A stretch of DNA of 64,000 bases from Harmothoe impar (taxonomy: Eukaryota; Annelida; Polychaeta; Phyllodocida; Polynoidae), in assembly GCA_947462335.1 (NCBI GenBank), contig OX381704.1:45388942-45452941 (forward strand). The letters run 5' to 3'. Below are positions 1 through 12,002 of this stretch, one piece after another (positions within the stretch are counted from its first letter, which is position 1; the number at the start of each line of letters is the position of its first letter). The translations under genes were made by a program, and so were the position numbers. A model generated the notes under the pieces. That model did not search any database. It saw only the letters and a program-made list of their open reading frames with translations, and was not told the DNA's origin.

Positions 1-994
1 TAAGATTGATCACAGTCTAATATATGCATAAATAAAACAAGACGAATGAGCACAGGTCCCGAGCTCTGTCACTGACGTCATGGCCATACGCCTGTGTGGC
101 AAATTACCCCCGCAACAGATGCGCCCTCTGTGTACGGTCCTACAAACTATGTCCTCACAGACAGGAGGAGGAATGAGTCCCGTATCAAAATGCCATCTGT
201 TGGACGGCCGGGCCCTTCTCTGGGGAACCATATACAGCCAATGTTTGGATTCATGTGAGGTCAGAATAAGGGAAAGAAGCAGACGCTTGCTGTCATCCCG
301 CGTCATGTGCATTGTAGTGTAATTGATTCACCAATAGAGAGGCAAACACAGGTCTTAACAATGCCAAACCAGGAGGCAATATCTTTTTGACTCAATAAGG
401 GAGGAAGAGTATAAATTATCCAACGGTTTGACATCGGGTGATGACCTGCTTTATATCTCTAGTACGTATAGTATTATCACTGCTAGCTGCATATAAGCAT
501 AGTAAGGATGGAACGGGAGGGAACTTGGTGCCGGGACTTTCGTGTGGTGACTGGATCTTTGTTCTAATCTTGCTACTTAGCTTGTTCCTGGCAAGCTATG
601 GTATTTGGAATCTCGTGTGATATTCCGAGGACAGCACTAAAATGGACCCGCACATGGAGCCACCAGAATTATCGCTGTACATTAACATGTTGTCTAAATG
701 ACAATAGAAAATATGTTCACTGAGTCCCGGGTAACATTCCAGTCATGGCCAAGATGATCCTTTTTCTTTGTTAAACATAATACTAGTGCACAGATCCTAA
801 GCTAGGACCAAATGTCTGTCATGGGCAATGCTATTTTGGCAAGGCTAGATCACATTACCAACTTAAGAGTTTTTATTCTAGCTAATTGAAACATGCCATA
901 TCTACTTCATTTCTCCTAATATTTAACGCATTTTCATACAAAGAGGCCTGGTGAACAAGTCCTGCCAAATGCCAAACGACACCTGATCCATGAG
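1..994. other. Non-coding stretch, no gene seen
   Basis: I see no exon, RNA gene or clear repeat here. Short open frames exist on both strands but lack any recognisable family pattern or splice context. The only discrete site is a perfect cAMP-response-element palindrome TGACGTCA at 73-80. Confidence 0.6.
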
Positions 995-1076
995 GCAGTC
1001 ATGGCCGAGTGGTTAAGGCGTTAGACTCGAAATCTAATGGGCACTGCCCTCGCAGGTTCGAATCCTGCTGGCTTCG
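995..1076 (+). tRNA. tRNA-Ser (anticodon CGA)
   Basis: An 82-nt intronless class II tRNA that would decode serine UCG codons. The internal polymerase III promoter is intact: the A box TGGCCGAGTGG is at 1002-1012 and the B box GGTTCGAATCC at 1055-1065. The anticodon stem TTAGA/TCTAA closes the loop CTCGAAA, with anticodon CGA at 1028-1030. A long variable arm (GGGC-ACT-GCCC) marks it as serine type. The T stem GCAGG/CCTGC is perfect. The 7-bp acceptor stem has one mismatch at its second pair (C996 against T1074) and one wobble, with discriminator G1076. No run of four or more T follows closely; the first lies about 200 nt downstream. The gene is therefore either expressed with a weak terminator or is a slightly decayed copy. 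The fold and B box are otherwise too complete for chance. Confidence 0.93.
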
Positions 1077-2056
1077 AATCTTTAGCTTCTTCTCAAGAAA
1101 CCTTTCTCATCAGATTTGTGCAATGCTCTTACTTTCATTTAAGGCCTAGCGCCCCTATATATAGGGCTGAGTACCTGTCCCGACTACACTCCCACTGTTA
1201 CTGGACGTGCAGTAAGATCTGCGGGTTTAAAGACAAGAAATATTGGAGGTGTTCTCGTGAATAAGTTTATAATTTGATTTTTACATCATTTAAATGCATG
1301 GTAAGTCTCAGTCAGAATTACACGTGGTATCCCCGGCATTGATCCTTGAGAACCAGCAGAGCTGCGTGGAAGTCTATATTGAATATACATGATTTCACTG
1401 AGGAGCTTACACATAACAATTCTGCCCCTGAGACAACGAGTTTATATTGTCTGTATAAAATGGTTACATATCATTAAGAGACATAGCATGGTAATGCTTA
1501 AAAATTACCAGCTAAAATACAATAGTCTATACTTTTCTAATGCACCTATCGTGACCTATGATTGGCTCTGTATTGACCGATGAGTGCCACTAAGACTGTG
1601 GTACATTATCAAGTTAACACTCGAGAAATCATAATAATAATCCCAGCACAAGGAAGTGCGTTTGTTTGATACCCTGGTTACCCTTATTGTGTCGGGACAG
1701 ACCCTTAATCTGTTTACAACTGTCGGGAACTTACCCGTCGTGCACTGTGCCATACTCTAACACTCTTATCCGAGACACACGTGATGTCGTGTCATAGGGT
1801 ACTGTAGACATGCTGAGATCTGGGGTCCTGCTGACTGGATCAAATAGTTGGGAAACAAGTATAGTTCACCCACCTCCCATTTTGCACTGGAGGGGCCCTA
1901 GTCATGCCCCTATCCACAGCCTAGTACCGTTATGTTGGTGGGCTGCGTCCGTCGTGAATAAACCATGACTGTGTCCATTGTGGCCCCGGCTACATTGTGG
2001 GCGCGCAACCCACCGACTGATATCTGTATCAAAAGGGCTTTTTGGCAGTGCATAGG

Positions 2057-2114
2057 CGGGTGGGGGGAGGGGGAGACGGAGGGTAATGCATTTGGGAGGA
2101 GGTGGGGGGCGGGT
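2057..2114 (+). other. G-rich tract, potential G-quadruplex
   Basis: On the + strand four G runs follow one another with short loops, (GGG)T(GGGGGG)A(GGGGG)AGACGGA(GGG), and two more G runs follow within 40 nt. This satisfies the usual G3+N1-7 quadruplex pattern. No gene start is visible beside it, so any promoter role is unsupported. Confidence 0.55.
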
Positions 2115-2942
2115 GTTGACGTATGGAGAGTCAGCTACACCGCTAAAGTAGTTTAAACCAATTCAATTCTACGTTTTGATTTCAGAACTATTTATAATGA
2201 TATAGATCCATGTTTACATAGTAGTATATAAATGGTAATAACTGGTGTCACGAGTCAAGGTATCTACCAGTTTGCGCATGGGTACATTCACCAACATACA
2301 GGACATACTACCATGGGTACTGACGTAGAATCTTCATGTTGAAGCCACGCAAGACCATCTCGTATAGCAACAGAATCTTCTTCTATTGATCATTGTTTTA
2401 AAATTTCGTTTATCTATCCTGGGATAGAGGCGGGCCAGGTGCCCAGTCTAGCAACACGCACTATATGTGTGCGTGTATGAATGTGTCGGGTGGCGTGCAG
2501 GCAGCCGTATTGCGGTGCGTGATAGGGTAATTGGGTCGGTACAGACTGAATGCGTCTCAAAGACAAACCAAACGCTTATAAATACTCCATTGGTCTATAT
2601 CATAAGCGGTCTGGTGCGTATCAAGTTGGAAGGTAGAATACCCCCGGCACTTATATGAGATCAGTGCTGATGATATCTTGTGTTAACACAACCGTTGTCT
2701 CTTTACCAAAACATATTGGCTACTTGCACCGAGAACAGCTTCTCTATGACTATTATTTCAGTATTGTCTATCCTTTACTGAGGATGCTAGGATGACTGAA
2801 ACACAACTTGCTTCATTATTTCCATAGTATACTGATACGCTTGGATATAAAACATATGGTCATAATACAGGGGCATTACTTTTGTATAAAGGAACATGGC
2901 TAAAAGTATGCATGGCTGCACCATGGGGCATATGGAGACCCA

Positions 2943-3015
2943 CACACTCAGAAAGGTGCCTGACTTTCATGTGAGAGTGGTTTTAGCGACAATGACGCTG
3001 ACTTTTCTGAGTGTG
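2943..3015. mobile_element. Small palindromic MITE-like element, copy 1
   Basis: The ends are inverted copies of CACACTCAGAAA (left) and TTTCTGAGTGTG (right). The body contains CTGACTTTCAT, GAGAGTGGTT and AGCGACAATGACGCTGAC. The same body recurs almost unchanged at 43698-43749 inside a longer palindromic copy. Two copies sharing ends and core support a non-autonomous inverted-repeat element. This copy seems to have lost part of its left arm. No target duplication is clear. Confidence 0.6.
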
Positions 3016-4019
3016 CAAGTCCATTTTAAACAGAAAGACTCGAGGCGAAGGAAACACTTGACTTTGATACCGCGCCATGGGCATAGGTGTTATGTGTAAA
3101 CTGTAGTTAAAATATCATACGGGACACGATACACCCGTTGGCAGGAGAACTCGAACCAAAAGGCCGCTGTATTTTATTTCATATCATATACGTTTCTGTC
3201 CGTCCATATGGTAAAACATACTTTCAACACACCTAAGGTTACTTGAAGAAGTGATTAATGGTAACACCATATATCATTGACTACTTGTCCTGTTTCGGCA
3301 AGCAAGCACAAAGCCATATCAATGCGGTAGATGGTTGGCTCCCTCCATGCTATGGCAGATAGTAGCGTAGATTGGTAAAACCATGTTAATTCTGTCCATT
3401 TGCATCTCGTGTGATGTAGAGATATACTGCTAATGCCGGCTACTTTTATCACCAGATCGCCTCTCTGTGGCCTCTCATCTACTGCACACATACTGCTGTC
3501 TTCTGTAACAAAATCTACACACGTGTGTTTATTGCCTCTAGCTCAACCTCTCTTTTCACATAAACGCGGGGAGACTCTGCTCTAAATTAAGGTTTACTTT
3601 CTCCCTTGGAAGTGACCTTGGCCATGCATCCCAAATCATTTTCTGATCTTGCCGAAGCGGTTCTGGCAACCTTTCCAAACGCCAGCGATCGCTGACAATA
3701 GCTTGGCTTTTTCTGATAATTGTCTATCTGTGTAGCAATCTACATCTCTACAGGAGGGTTGTGTGGTATACTTGTGGACATTTCTCACAGGGCATACATA
3801 CACTTTCTTGTCCCACAATGTCAGACCACTCCCTTTGCAATATATAGACGTGAAAAGGTGGATTCTGTCTGTCTCATAAATCACCCTTAGTTGTTGCAGA
3901 GACGTAGCAGGTTTACAAATAGGTTACTACTTGGAGAGTGGTGACTAGAGTGGCAGTAATAACAACCGCTGTACTGTGTTTACTGAGACGCCCAAACAGC
4001 CAGCGGAGGCGGCTGTAGG

Positions 4020-4220
4020 TTTAACCCTTTGACAAAGGCATGATGCTTCAATGAGTTAAGTTACTTTGTTGTCATGATGCATCAACACAATCCCAGCACC
4101 ATATTTGTGCATCATGCCGATCTTTCCGGGGAATACCAAAGTCAGCAAGATACTCAGCAGTGCTTCATTCATGCACCATAACCACAGAGGTCATGCAGTA
4201 GAGCATTATGCTGCCCTTAG
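4020..4220. repeat. CATGATGC dispersed repeat, copy
   Basis: It begins with AACCCTTTGACAAAGGCATG and contains CATGATGC or its complement GCATCATG three times (near 4040, 4075 and 4110), in both orientations. It ends near GCTGCCCTTAGAGGG. The same mix of CCCTTT/AAGGG borders, GGCATGATGC and GCATCATG recurs at about ten other places in the window. It is probably a short inverted-repeat element or SINE-like relic; no coding potential. Confidence 0.55.
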
Positions 4221-4241
4221 AGGGTCTACAGCCGGTGTAAC

Positions 4242-4265
4242 TGTAAGTAGTACATGGAAAGGGTG
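4242..4265. repeat. Single unit related to the 8.6-kb minisatellite
   Basis: CTGTAAGTAGTACATGGAAA matches the unit of the array at 8598-8795 (CTGTAAGTAGTACATAGAAA) with one substitution in 20. It is a solitary copy of the same dispersed family. Confidence 0.5.
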
Positions 4266-4621
4266 ATTCGGCTCAGGTATCTGGGATATATCCACAGGCA
4301 CACCCGGGCGGTAGTCGTCCATAGTGTAGCCCTTTGAGAGAAGTAAATGTGATTCATGTGTGGCTGGCAGGCATGCTGTTAACGTCACCGTCTTACTCAT
4401 ATCACACCATTAGGCCTACAGGTGTGAGGTGTCACGTGCACTCTCAGGGGGTCAGCCTGACGTATACGGAGTAAAGGGGCGGCTACAGAGAGACAGACAG
4501 AATCATTGGCAGTTAGAAGTACAACTTGGAAACACATATTCAGACTATCTGATGTTTTATTAGATATTGCCTAAACAGTTGCTGTGCTTGTACAATACAG
4601 TGCTGTAGTACTGAGGGCATG

Positions 4622-4631
4622 CCCCCCCCCC
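4622..4631. repeat. Poly-C tract
   Basis: A run of about ten C residues followed by CACACCCC. It is one of several long C or G homopolymers in the window. Confidence 0.8.
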
Positions 4632-5384
4632 ACACCCCATGTCACTGGTAGTCCACTGGAGGACAGGAAAACATCCCCACTAGGAGGAGCCACCAGACAG
4701 GGACCACGTGACAGGCTCCGTCACACAGAGGCAGGTACAAGCGACGGGAAGTGGGGAATCAGCAGCACTTCCGGCCACTCGGGCGCATGCGTGATGGTGC
4801 ATACCTCTCTACTAGCTGTGGTGGCGTCTGTGGGTTGGGTATGGTAATGTGGACTCATAGTTGTCATGTATATGTAAAATGTTATTCCTACTGTTTAAAT
4901 CCCCCTTTTCCCAATATGTCCTGCTACATAAATCACAGTTTGCGTTATACTGATGTGCAATACATTTTCATGGGTTTATTTTGGTAGGTAAGTTTAATAT
5001 AAAATGTTGCATCGGTATCGGAATCAATGTAAGTATGTCCAGTTTATGATTCTACATTATCTGATAGTACCAGAACATACCATGCAATGTCCTATGTACA
5101 TATCGAAAGACTAGTAACTCTCAATCTACATAAAATGGGCCAAAAATACTGATTTATTTATTCACACATAATAAAGGCAAACCCCAGTCAGAATGTTTAC
5201 TGCCACTCTCTCAGAATGCAAATAAACTCCCCGGAGACCCACAGAGCACTTTGTAGCATCAAAACACCTTTTTGTAGAGTGTACGTCAATTTCCACTGTG
5301 GTGTCTTTTTAGACAATTTGCCTTAATTTCCCAGCAGTAAATGCCAGTATTGACGATGTGCCGCAGTGGGATGCACCGGCCCCT

Positions 5385-5640
5385 ACCACTCTACGGACAG
5401 CATCATGCATCAAGGCTTCGTGTTTATCTATCATCATAGTGCACCAACGAAGCACAGGTGAGTATAGCTGGTGCTGCGTTGGTGCATCATGCCGAGCGTT
5501 CCGTGTGTCTAGTTTGTAGGGTCGGCATGATGCATGCATGCAATCCTGTGGTGATACTATAGTTAATCCTAGCTACATTCATGCATCACGATGACAAAAG
5601 TGCACAGTGCATGAAAGCACTATGCTCCCCTTGAAGGAGC
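5385..5640. repeat. CATGATGC dispersed repeat, long copy
   Basis: The motif GCATCATGC or GGCATGATGCATGC occurs at about 5400, 5487, 5524 and 5580. It is followed by GATGACAAAAGTGCAC and a border CCCCTTGAAGG. Internal inverted copies of GTGCATCATGCC and GGCATGATGCATG would let the single strand fold. It is the most complete copy of the dispersed family after 49395-49625. Confidence 0.55.
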
Positions 5641-7148
5641 CCTTTATGTCAAGACGGAGCTTGCACCACCACTGAATAATATCCGATATTTGGAGAGTTG
5701 AAATCAAAATATTGAATCACGCGCACGAATATTTATCGCCATAATCGAGCAAATAGACGTTTCATTAAGCCACAATAGAGAGAAGTGGCGGGAGGGTGAG
5801 TGTGTTTGGGTAGGGAAGGGTCGGGGGTCGAGTTGACTGTCATATCCTTCATAGGAATCAAGCCAATGCACAGGAGGAGGGTTGGGGAGGGTGGGGGAAG
5901 AGTATTTAAGCATAAGTCATGAGAGGGTACTGTGATGTTGCTCATACATAGCTGTATCGACCCATCCTAGCGCTTATTTACACTTATTAATTGTAAAAGC
6001 ACTCTACCTCCCCTCACGCACATTTACCAGACGGGCGTTTACTCAGGACCTAAATATGACATACCTCGACCTGTTGAGGGCATTCAGTCAATGAACGATT
6101 CTTGGGAGCTCTCGGTGTCCTACTCTATTGGTCTAATTAAATACACTGGACTAGGATTGACCTAAGTATAACTTGATTGTGGAAATGATGCATCAGTTCT
6201 ACATGTGGCTCTTAGAATCTCCCTTCACAAGATGGTTCTGACTACCAAGTATTTTAGAATAACTGAGACGCTCAACAACAGCCGGCAAGATATGACTGAC
6301 GTCATATATCCCTATTATTTGATTATAACTCTGACCCTCTGTAGGACCAGTAATGTGTTGTAGGAGATAGAAAGGACCCGTCCCCGGCCTCCTTTATAGT
6401 GTTACCAGACCTGCTAGTCAGATGACCAGGCCGATAAAAAGAAGGTAGAAAAAATCGGCCTCTGATTTAGACTGCACTTTGACCCATATTGAGAGGTGGG
6501 CGCTCAGTGGCGACGGGTTCTGACGAAACCCAGAAGAGGGCGTTGATTTGCCACCCTTTGTGGTGGACGAGTGATTACTGGCCTGACTCGGCCTCCCCCC
6601 TATTCACCCCCAGTGCTCCATACCCCTCTCTTGCACCGCTCAAACCGCCTTCAGAACCCTCAGTAATCCTCCGACCTTCCGACACCAGCCGCCCTCAGCT
6701 GGTTCCATAATCCGCCACAAGGTGGCTTCAGGCAGGCCCGTAGCCTACTCTGGGCGCGCCCGTAGCGTTATGAAGGACGCGCATGGGCAGTAGAGAGACG
6801 CTGCACACGGCGCCTTATGCATTATCAATTGGCTGGGTGTCGTCGGGGTTGGGTCTGTCTAAGGAGAGGTATTATGTCAGCTCCTTCCGAGTCATTTTCA
6901 GTTTCTTTGTAGCCGCAGATTGCATTTCTGGTCCATTGTTGCCATGGCTACTCGCCTTGCTAATTCATAACCGTGGCTTTTCTTCCGTCAGTGATGAGAT
7001 TTACTTGTCTGCTAATATTATTCCGCCCTCTAGATATTGGATACGGACATTGTGGACGCTATTGAATTAATGACCTTTAGTGCAGTATAATATCTGTCAA
7101 AGCATGTTTTCAAATATGAAACATCCAATTGACATTCAAACGTTATCG
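5641..7148. other. Non-coding stretch
   Basis: No gene is recognised. There is a G-rich strip near 5785-5895 and a perfect TGACGTCA at 6297-6304. Several open frames of 60-95 codons overlap here but show no family pattern and no consistent splice borders. Confidence 0.5.
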
Positions 7149-7260
7149 ATATAGTCCACCATTTGGCATTATTAACTGAACAATATAGCCATTGGTTGCC
7201 GATGCATATAGTCCACAATTTGACTTTATTAACTGAACAATATAGACATTGGTTGTTGCC
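7149..7260. repeat. 57-bp tandem duplication
   Basis: Two adjacent units start at 7149 and 7206, each beginning ATATAGTCCAC and continuing TTATTAACTGAACAATATAG and CATTGGTTG. They differ at a handful of positions, so this is a fairly recent local duplication. Confidence 0.8.
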
Positions 7261-8178
7261 TTATTTCATGCTAAAACAACTTGTGACATCATTTGGATAG
7301 GATCGTGCATGAGAATATTCTATAAATATGAGATTATATACACGGAGATGCTGTGTATTATGTTGCTATGGCAGTATTATCCGTAATATCACATTTATAA
7401 CAGATGCTATGATTATGAAAGAAATGGTAAATTGTAGTAGGAGAGATGAAATCCTCCTTTGATAGAGTAGATGACGCCTAGAAAGATGCTGCCAGACTCT
7501 AGTGGTAGTACAAATAGGGGCCATCCATCACCCAAGGGATGCAGACACGTGTGTAGCAGTGTAAAGGGGACACCCTCACAGACCGGTCTACACCACCCTT
7601 CAACCTCCTCAGTCAGCCATTTCAAAGGAGGAAAGGAAAGACCCAGATCCCGTGGGTACATAGCTTCTCTAAACCCTGTTACATTCATAGTACACTCCAA
7701 ACACAAGAGTCAAAAGTGCCTGCCTCCCTTCTGATGACCTGCCTGCTTCAGTGCATCCCTATCACGTTCCATACCTTCCTGTCTGCCTACCATCCTGTCT
7801 GCTTAGCCTCCTGTCCGCCTACCTTTCTGTCTCCCTAACTCCCTAACTTGACTATATATAGTCCTACACTCCTGCTCCTTCCATTTCCGCTTATAGTTCC
7901 ACCTTCCCTGTACCTCTGCCCCTGCTTATAGCGCCGATAGAGACGTGTTGGTGAGGTGAGGGAACAGTTGAGCTAACAGTAGCCCTTTGGTGCCACTTCC
8001 CCGCCCGGCGTCTTCAAAGGCAGACGATATTCAGACCGGGGCAGACGACGACAAACGGCAATTCGAGACGCGCCTGACTCCCGCCAAAAGAGGCTGCATG
8101 GCGGCAAGCTGCTCATTGCGCCCCGCCCCACTACATACACTCAACCCCTACACACATACACCCACCCCTCACACACAG
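7261..8178. other. Non-coding stretch
   Basis: No gene is recognised. The 7735-7930 part is pyrimidine-rich, with loosely repeated CCT.CTGTCTGCCTACC segments suggesting an old decayed simple repeat. Confidence 0.45.
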
Positions 8179-8212
8179 CCCCCCCCCCCCCCCCCCCCCC
8201 ACAGCCCCACAG
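8140..8212. repeat. C-rich low-complexity tract with a 22-C run
   Basis: CACACACCC-type repeats lead into an uninterrupted C run at 8179-8200. The whole tract is almost free of G on the + strand. Confidence 0.85.
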
Positions 8213-8597
8213 AGGCGGCACGTTCACATTATATGCCGCCTTCACGGTCCCTGATCAATAGGGCAAACAGGCCTTGTGCCGCGTCCCCCCGCCCGCCTGT
8301 CGCCGCGCCTGTTTGACATGGGAGGCCATTCTGCCGCCGTCTACACCCGGGGATGGACGTCTAGAGCACGCCCCTCCTGGTGGGATACCCTTAAATCCCC
8401 CAGACTCTCCAGGCCTCAACCCCATACAGGGACAAAGCCTACTATATAACATTGATGCTTTCATGGAAGGACCTTAGCAAATGCCAATATAAAAACACAA
8501 AGCGAAGGTATATTTTGGGCTAAAAGGCATGTCCACGGTTCATCTTGTTATTCAGATGAAATGACCACACTTGAAGCTGATTTCATCTAGAATATAA

Positions 8598-8795
8598 CTG
8601 TAAGTAGGATACATGGGCATGAAAAGTGTCTGTAAGTAGTATATAGAAACGGCCCTGTAAGTAGTACATAGAAACGGCCCTGTAAGTAGTACATAGAAAC
8701 GGCCCTGTAAGTAGTACATAGAAACGGCCCTCAGTGCACGGGGGAATTTCCCTATACACTATAAGTAGTATATGGAAACGGCCCTCGGCGCACGG
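8598..8795. repeat. 25-bp minisatellite (GTAAGTAGTACATAGAAACG)
   Basis: Four almost identical 25-bp units (8630-8654, 8655-8679, 8680-8704, 8705-8729) carry CTGTAAGTAGTACATAGAAA followed by CGGCC. Degenerate units flank them at 8598-8629 and 8761-8785. The reverse complement (CCGTTTCTATGTACTACTTA) resembles units of the arrays at 44.4 and 51.9 kb. Confidence 0.9.
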
Positions 8796-10239
8796 CACCT
8801 GGATATTTGGCCTACTTGGACAGCGTTTATATCAGCTCTCCCGATTCCTATAATGTAGAATGCTGAGTGAAATGTAAAATACGGAAGATAATGTAATCTT
8901 AAATTCATGTACTCTAAGAGCAGTGTGTACGTTCACATACTTATCAACACGTTTTTCTGCACCTACTTTTAACTCACAATTTGGTGTAACACACAACACA
9001 CTCTTTGCCAAAAGTGTCTTGATATCAGGGGTGTGTTGCAAATGTGTGTGTATAACTCCTTATGCATGTTCCGGCAACACAAAGTCCTTACAGTGTAAAC
9101 TCACATATTAACTCCTCAGTGTTTTATTCGTACATCATGACGACCCTTCAGGAGAGTACTCTGCTGCGGTAAAGGGTTAGCGTGTACCAGGCCCCCCACT
9201 GTCATCACGACATGTCCCACTCCGTCACTGTCCAACACACCTGGGAGCCAGTCTAGAGGCACCCTGGGAGGTGTACCCTAAAAACCTCAGAATTTACACC
9301 AAATAATAGTCCTGTGTTTTAACGCCTGTTTTTGGGAGGAAATAATTAGATTTGGCATGTGGAAACCTAGACGTGTGGTGGGGTGTTCTAGGGGGTGGGT
9401 GATCTGGCCCACAGCCAGGGATGTCTGCGTCAGGCCCTGTCTATACCATACAATGCTACGGGCTGGTATAGGGCTCTAACCAGAACCTATCAACTTCACC
9501 GAGTGCTATAATGGGCTTGAATGTGTAGCTGATGTTCCCTAGACTGTACAAAACCTACGCCATGGCAGGATAGGAGAGGGGGACAAGATGGCGACCCACA
9601 TGGTGTCCTCTGTTAGGGTATTCTACCCTATACCACTATACACCCTGAGTCCCTAGGGACACGGTGTATGCAGGAGACCACCTGTCGTGCCCTTCCCGTA
9701 CCAGGCCCTGCCCTGCCTCCTACCAATGGGAGGATCTCGTGAGTGGGAATAAAGCAAGATGTGGTTTGGTGGTGGTATGTTGAAAGGCTGGGTGCCAGGG
9801 GGACGTTGGTGGTATGTTGGCGTGTTAAGAGGCTAGGGTGCCAGTGTAACATCTAACGGCCTCATCCGGGAACTAAAATCACGAGTCAGGGCCATTCATA
9901 ATGCATGCAAACTCTATCGCCCCTATTGGGGGAACCCCCCAAAGGTAGGCGCCTTGTGGTCTGAGAGAGCTGGGGATCACGGGGTGGGTGTCCCCGAACC
10001 TGACCCACATCCAGAGGGAGCTACTCACTAGGGTACTGGGCACCAAAAGCCCTCAGTACCAAGGGACAGGTCACCATAAAGCCCTTCGGACTAATGCCCT
10101 TTGGCCCGCTACGTCCATTCCCACAAGCCGGGCACCCTACACACAGAGTCTCCAAATAGGGCCTTACTCTAACCTCCTGTACACGGCTAAACACATTAGA
10201 CATGAAGGGTCCGGTGCCAAGCAAACTTATACATATGTG
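8796..10239. other. Non-coding stretch
   Basis: No gene is recognised. It holds a GGGGGACAAGATGGCGACC motif at 9578-9596 and an imperfect local duplication near 9770-9845 (GGTGGTATGTTG and AGGCT.GGGTGCCAG each twice). The 9230-9420 part is complex, non-repetitive sequence that could be constrained, without direct evidence. Confidence 0.45.
9578..9596 (+). promoter_or_regulatory. YY1-like site GACAAGATGGCGAC
   Basis: CAAGATGGCG fits the core of the YY1 consensus (AAnATGGCG). The identical 19-mer GGGGGACAAGATGGCGACC recurs at 52261-52279, and a shorter form at 52181-52195. Function is inferred only. Confidence 0.35.
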
Positions 10240-10560
10240 CGGCCCTTCATTTCCAGCCTCGCCTTTGCTGCTCCCGGCTGGAGCCACAATTGAATTGTGA
10301 CCTGGGCGGCTGTGGCGGGCATGAGCAACTCGCAGCAGATGAGGGTGTGAGCGGCTCGGACCGGAGTTAACAGCTTTACAGCATCAGGCGCGGGGGGAGC
10401 TGAGCGGGGGCTTTCTGAGGGCTATTGAATGGGACAAGGGAGGCGTGCGTCAGTTGGGGGTGGCGTAATTGGATTTGATCCACGTCCATTACGACCTGCT
10501 GCAGCAGTCTGCCCGATGCTTCCCCCGGTGCCGCCGCCGCCACCTCCGGACTGCAGGCCC
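10240..10560. promoter_or_regulatory. Candidate conserved regulatory patch with Sox-type palindrome
   Basis: A complex, repeat-free, moderately GC-rich stretch contains the perfect 15-nt palindrome CACAATTGAATTGTG at 10285-10299. This is two inverted ACAAT/ATTGT half-sites, the arrangement used by Sox dimers. It is also just upstream (in - strand terms) of the calcium-channel-like exon. Calling it an enhancer is inference from composition and motif alone. Confidence 0.3.
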
Positions 10561-12002
10561 GGCCCTTCACACAAGGTCTACACTGGGCCCCGGTGGTTCT
10601 ACACTGGGTTCCAATGGTTATCTTACCACTGGTAACCGCTGATCTGGGGATGCACTGTTTCTCGGTGGGGGCACATTACCATTGGTGACCACTACACTGG
10701 ATTCCACAGGTAAAGCCTGACCTCAGCATATATAGATATATATAAGTTAGAATCCAGTCATAATAATTATATATCACCATTTTCTAGCAGAAACCGTCTT
10801 CTCCCCATCGACATTGGGACTGACGGGTGTGGGTGAGATATTAATGTAAAGATATAAAACATCTAAGTGGGCGTCCAGCAGCTAAATGGGTGAAGCGCAC
10901 CAAGCAGAGCTTTGATCCATGTACAGGGCGCAGCGGACCATGGATGTGAGGGAATTGCATGGGTCTGGGTAGGGGGTCTGGGTGGGTGCATATACACGTA
11001 TCCTTGACATAATACAGGCTTGTAGCAATTTACAGGGACTACCAGCAGCAAACTGCAGAAATTGAGGTTCAATTTGTAAATTTTGGTGAACTCTATATTT
11101 GATGACATTGTTGTGAGTGGAGCTGGAGTGGACACGACTGGAAGTGCAGTCTGACCAGCAAGGACGTCAATTATGTAAACTAGTCACTAGCTAAATATAC
11201 GGTATACATGTCAATTAATGCCACGCCCTTTTGAGTCATAGATAACACTTTTCCTTATGTCTCAGGTGACATGAGACATTCAAAGACTGCCTGGGTTCTT
11301 GATGGAGGTTCACTGCAGGAGTGGGTGTGTGTTGACAGGGGATCTCTTTATCTCTCGACCTCAGGTCTTCTACACCACAGCAGACCCTCATACTATAAAC
11401 TTTCTATAAACCATACTATAAACTTTCCACGGCAGAATCATGCTATTTTGTCAGCATGATGCATGGATGCGACACTGGTGTGTAACTTGCCAGCATGCAT
11501 TCAGGCATAGGTCGGCATGATGCTCTCTTTAGCGCTGACCAGTAGCATTTTGTGCGTGTGACGACAAATTAAATGAACATGGAGCATCGATGCATCATGT
11601 CGTCCTAAAAGGGCTAAAAGCAATCGATCGATCGAAGACCCAGTTATCCCTGTAAACCTCACACCTAGCCATAAAACCCAGATGCTGGTAATCCGAACCG
11701 ATTTCTCGACACTGGAAGCCGGCTCACTTAACGGCTCACTATATAGTTGTAATACTCATTGACCTACAGTTTATGCGGATTGACCTGCAGGCAATGCCTT
11801 CAAAGCTTGTAAGGCATTCTTCAACACTGTTGCTTATTATCATAGCAACGCCCCACCCCATAAATATGAGACAGTAATCAAATTACTAATGGACAGGAGT
11901 CTGCGCATTCAATCTACTCAGCTGCAAAATAAACAGTTTAATTATTGTAGAAAATAGGGTAAAATATAACACACACAAATTGCATGTTTAAAATGGCCTC
12001 AC
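10561..12002. other. Non-coding stretch, probably intron
   Basis: No exon is seen. 10570-10720 has loosely repeated CACTGGG/TTCCA.TGG segments. A CATGATGC repeat copy lies at 11440-11625. The last bases before 12003 are the start of the intron after the exon (- strand donor GTGAGG at 11997-12002). Confidence 0.45.
11440..11625. repeat. CATGATGC dispersed repeat, copy
   Basis: TCAGCATGATGCATGGATGC near 11450, GTCGGCATGATGC near 11511, ACGACAAATTAAATGAAC near 11562, then GATGCATCATGTCGTCCTAA and AAGGGCT at the right end. It shares the order of motifs with the copies at 4.0, 5.4, 49.4 and 55.5 kb. Confidence 0.55.

Larger units (their letters stand above)
1077..4019. other. Non-coding stretch
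   Basis: No gene is recognised. It contains a G-rich patch (2057-2114) and a small palindromic element (2943-3015), listed separately. The remainder is unique-looking DNA of mixed composition in which I see no structure. Confidence 0.5.
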
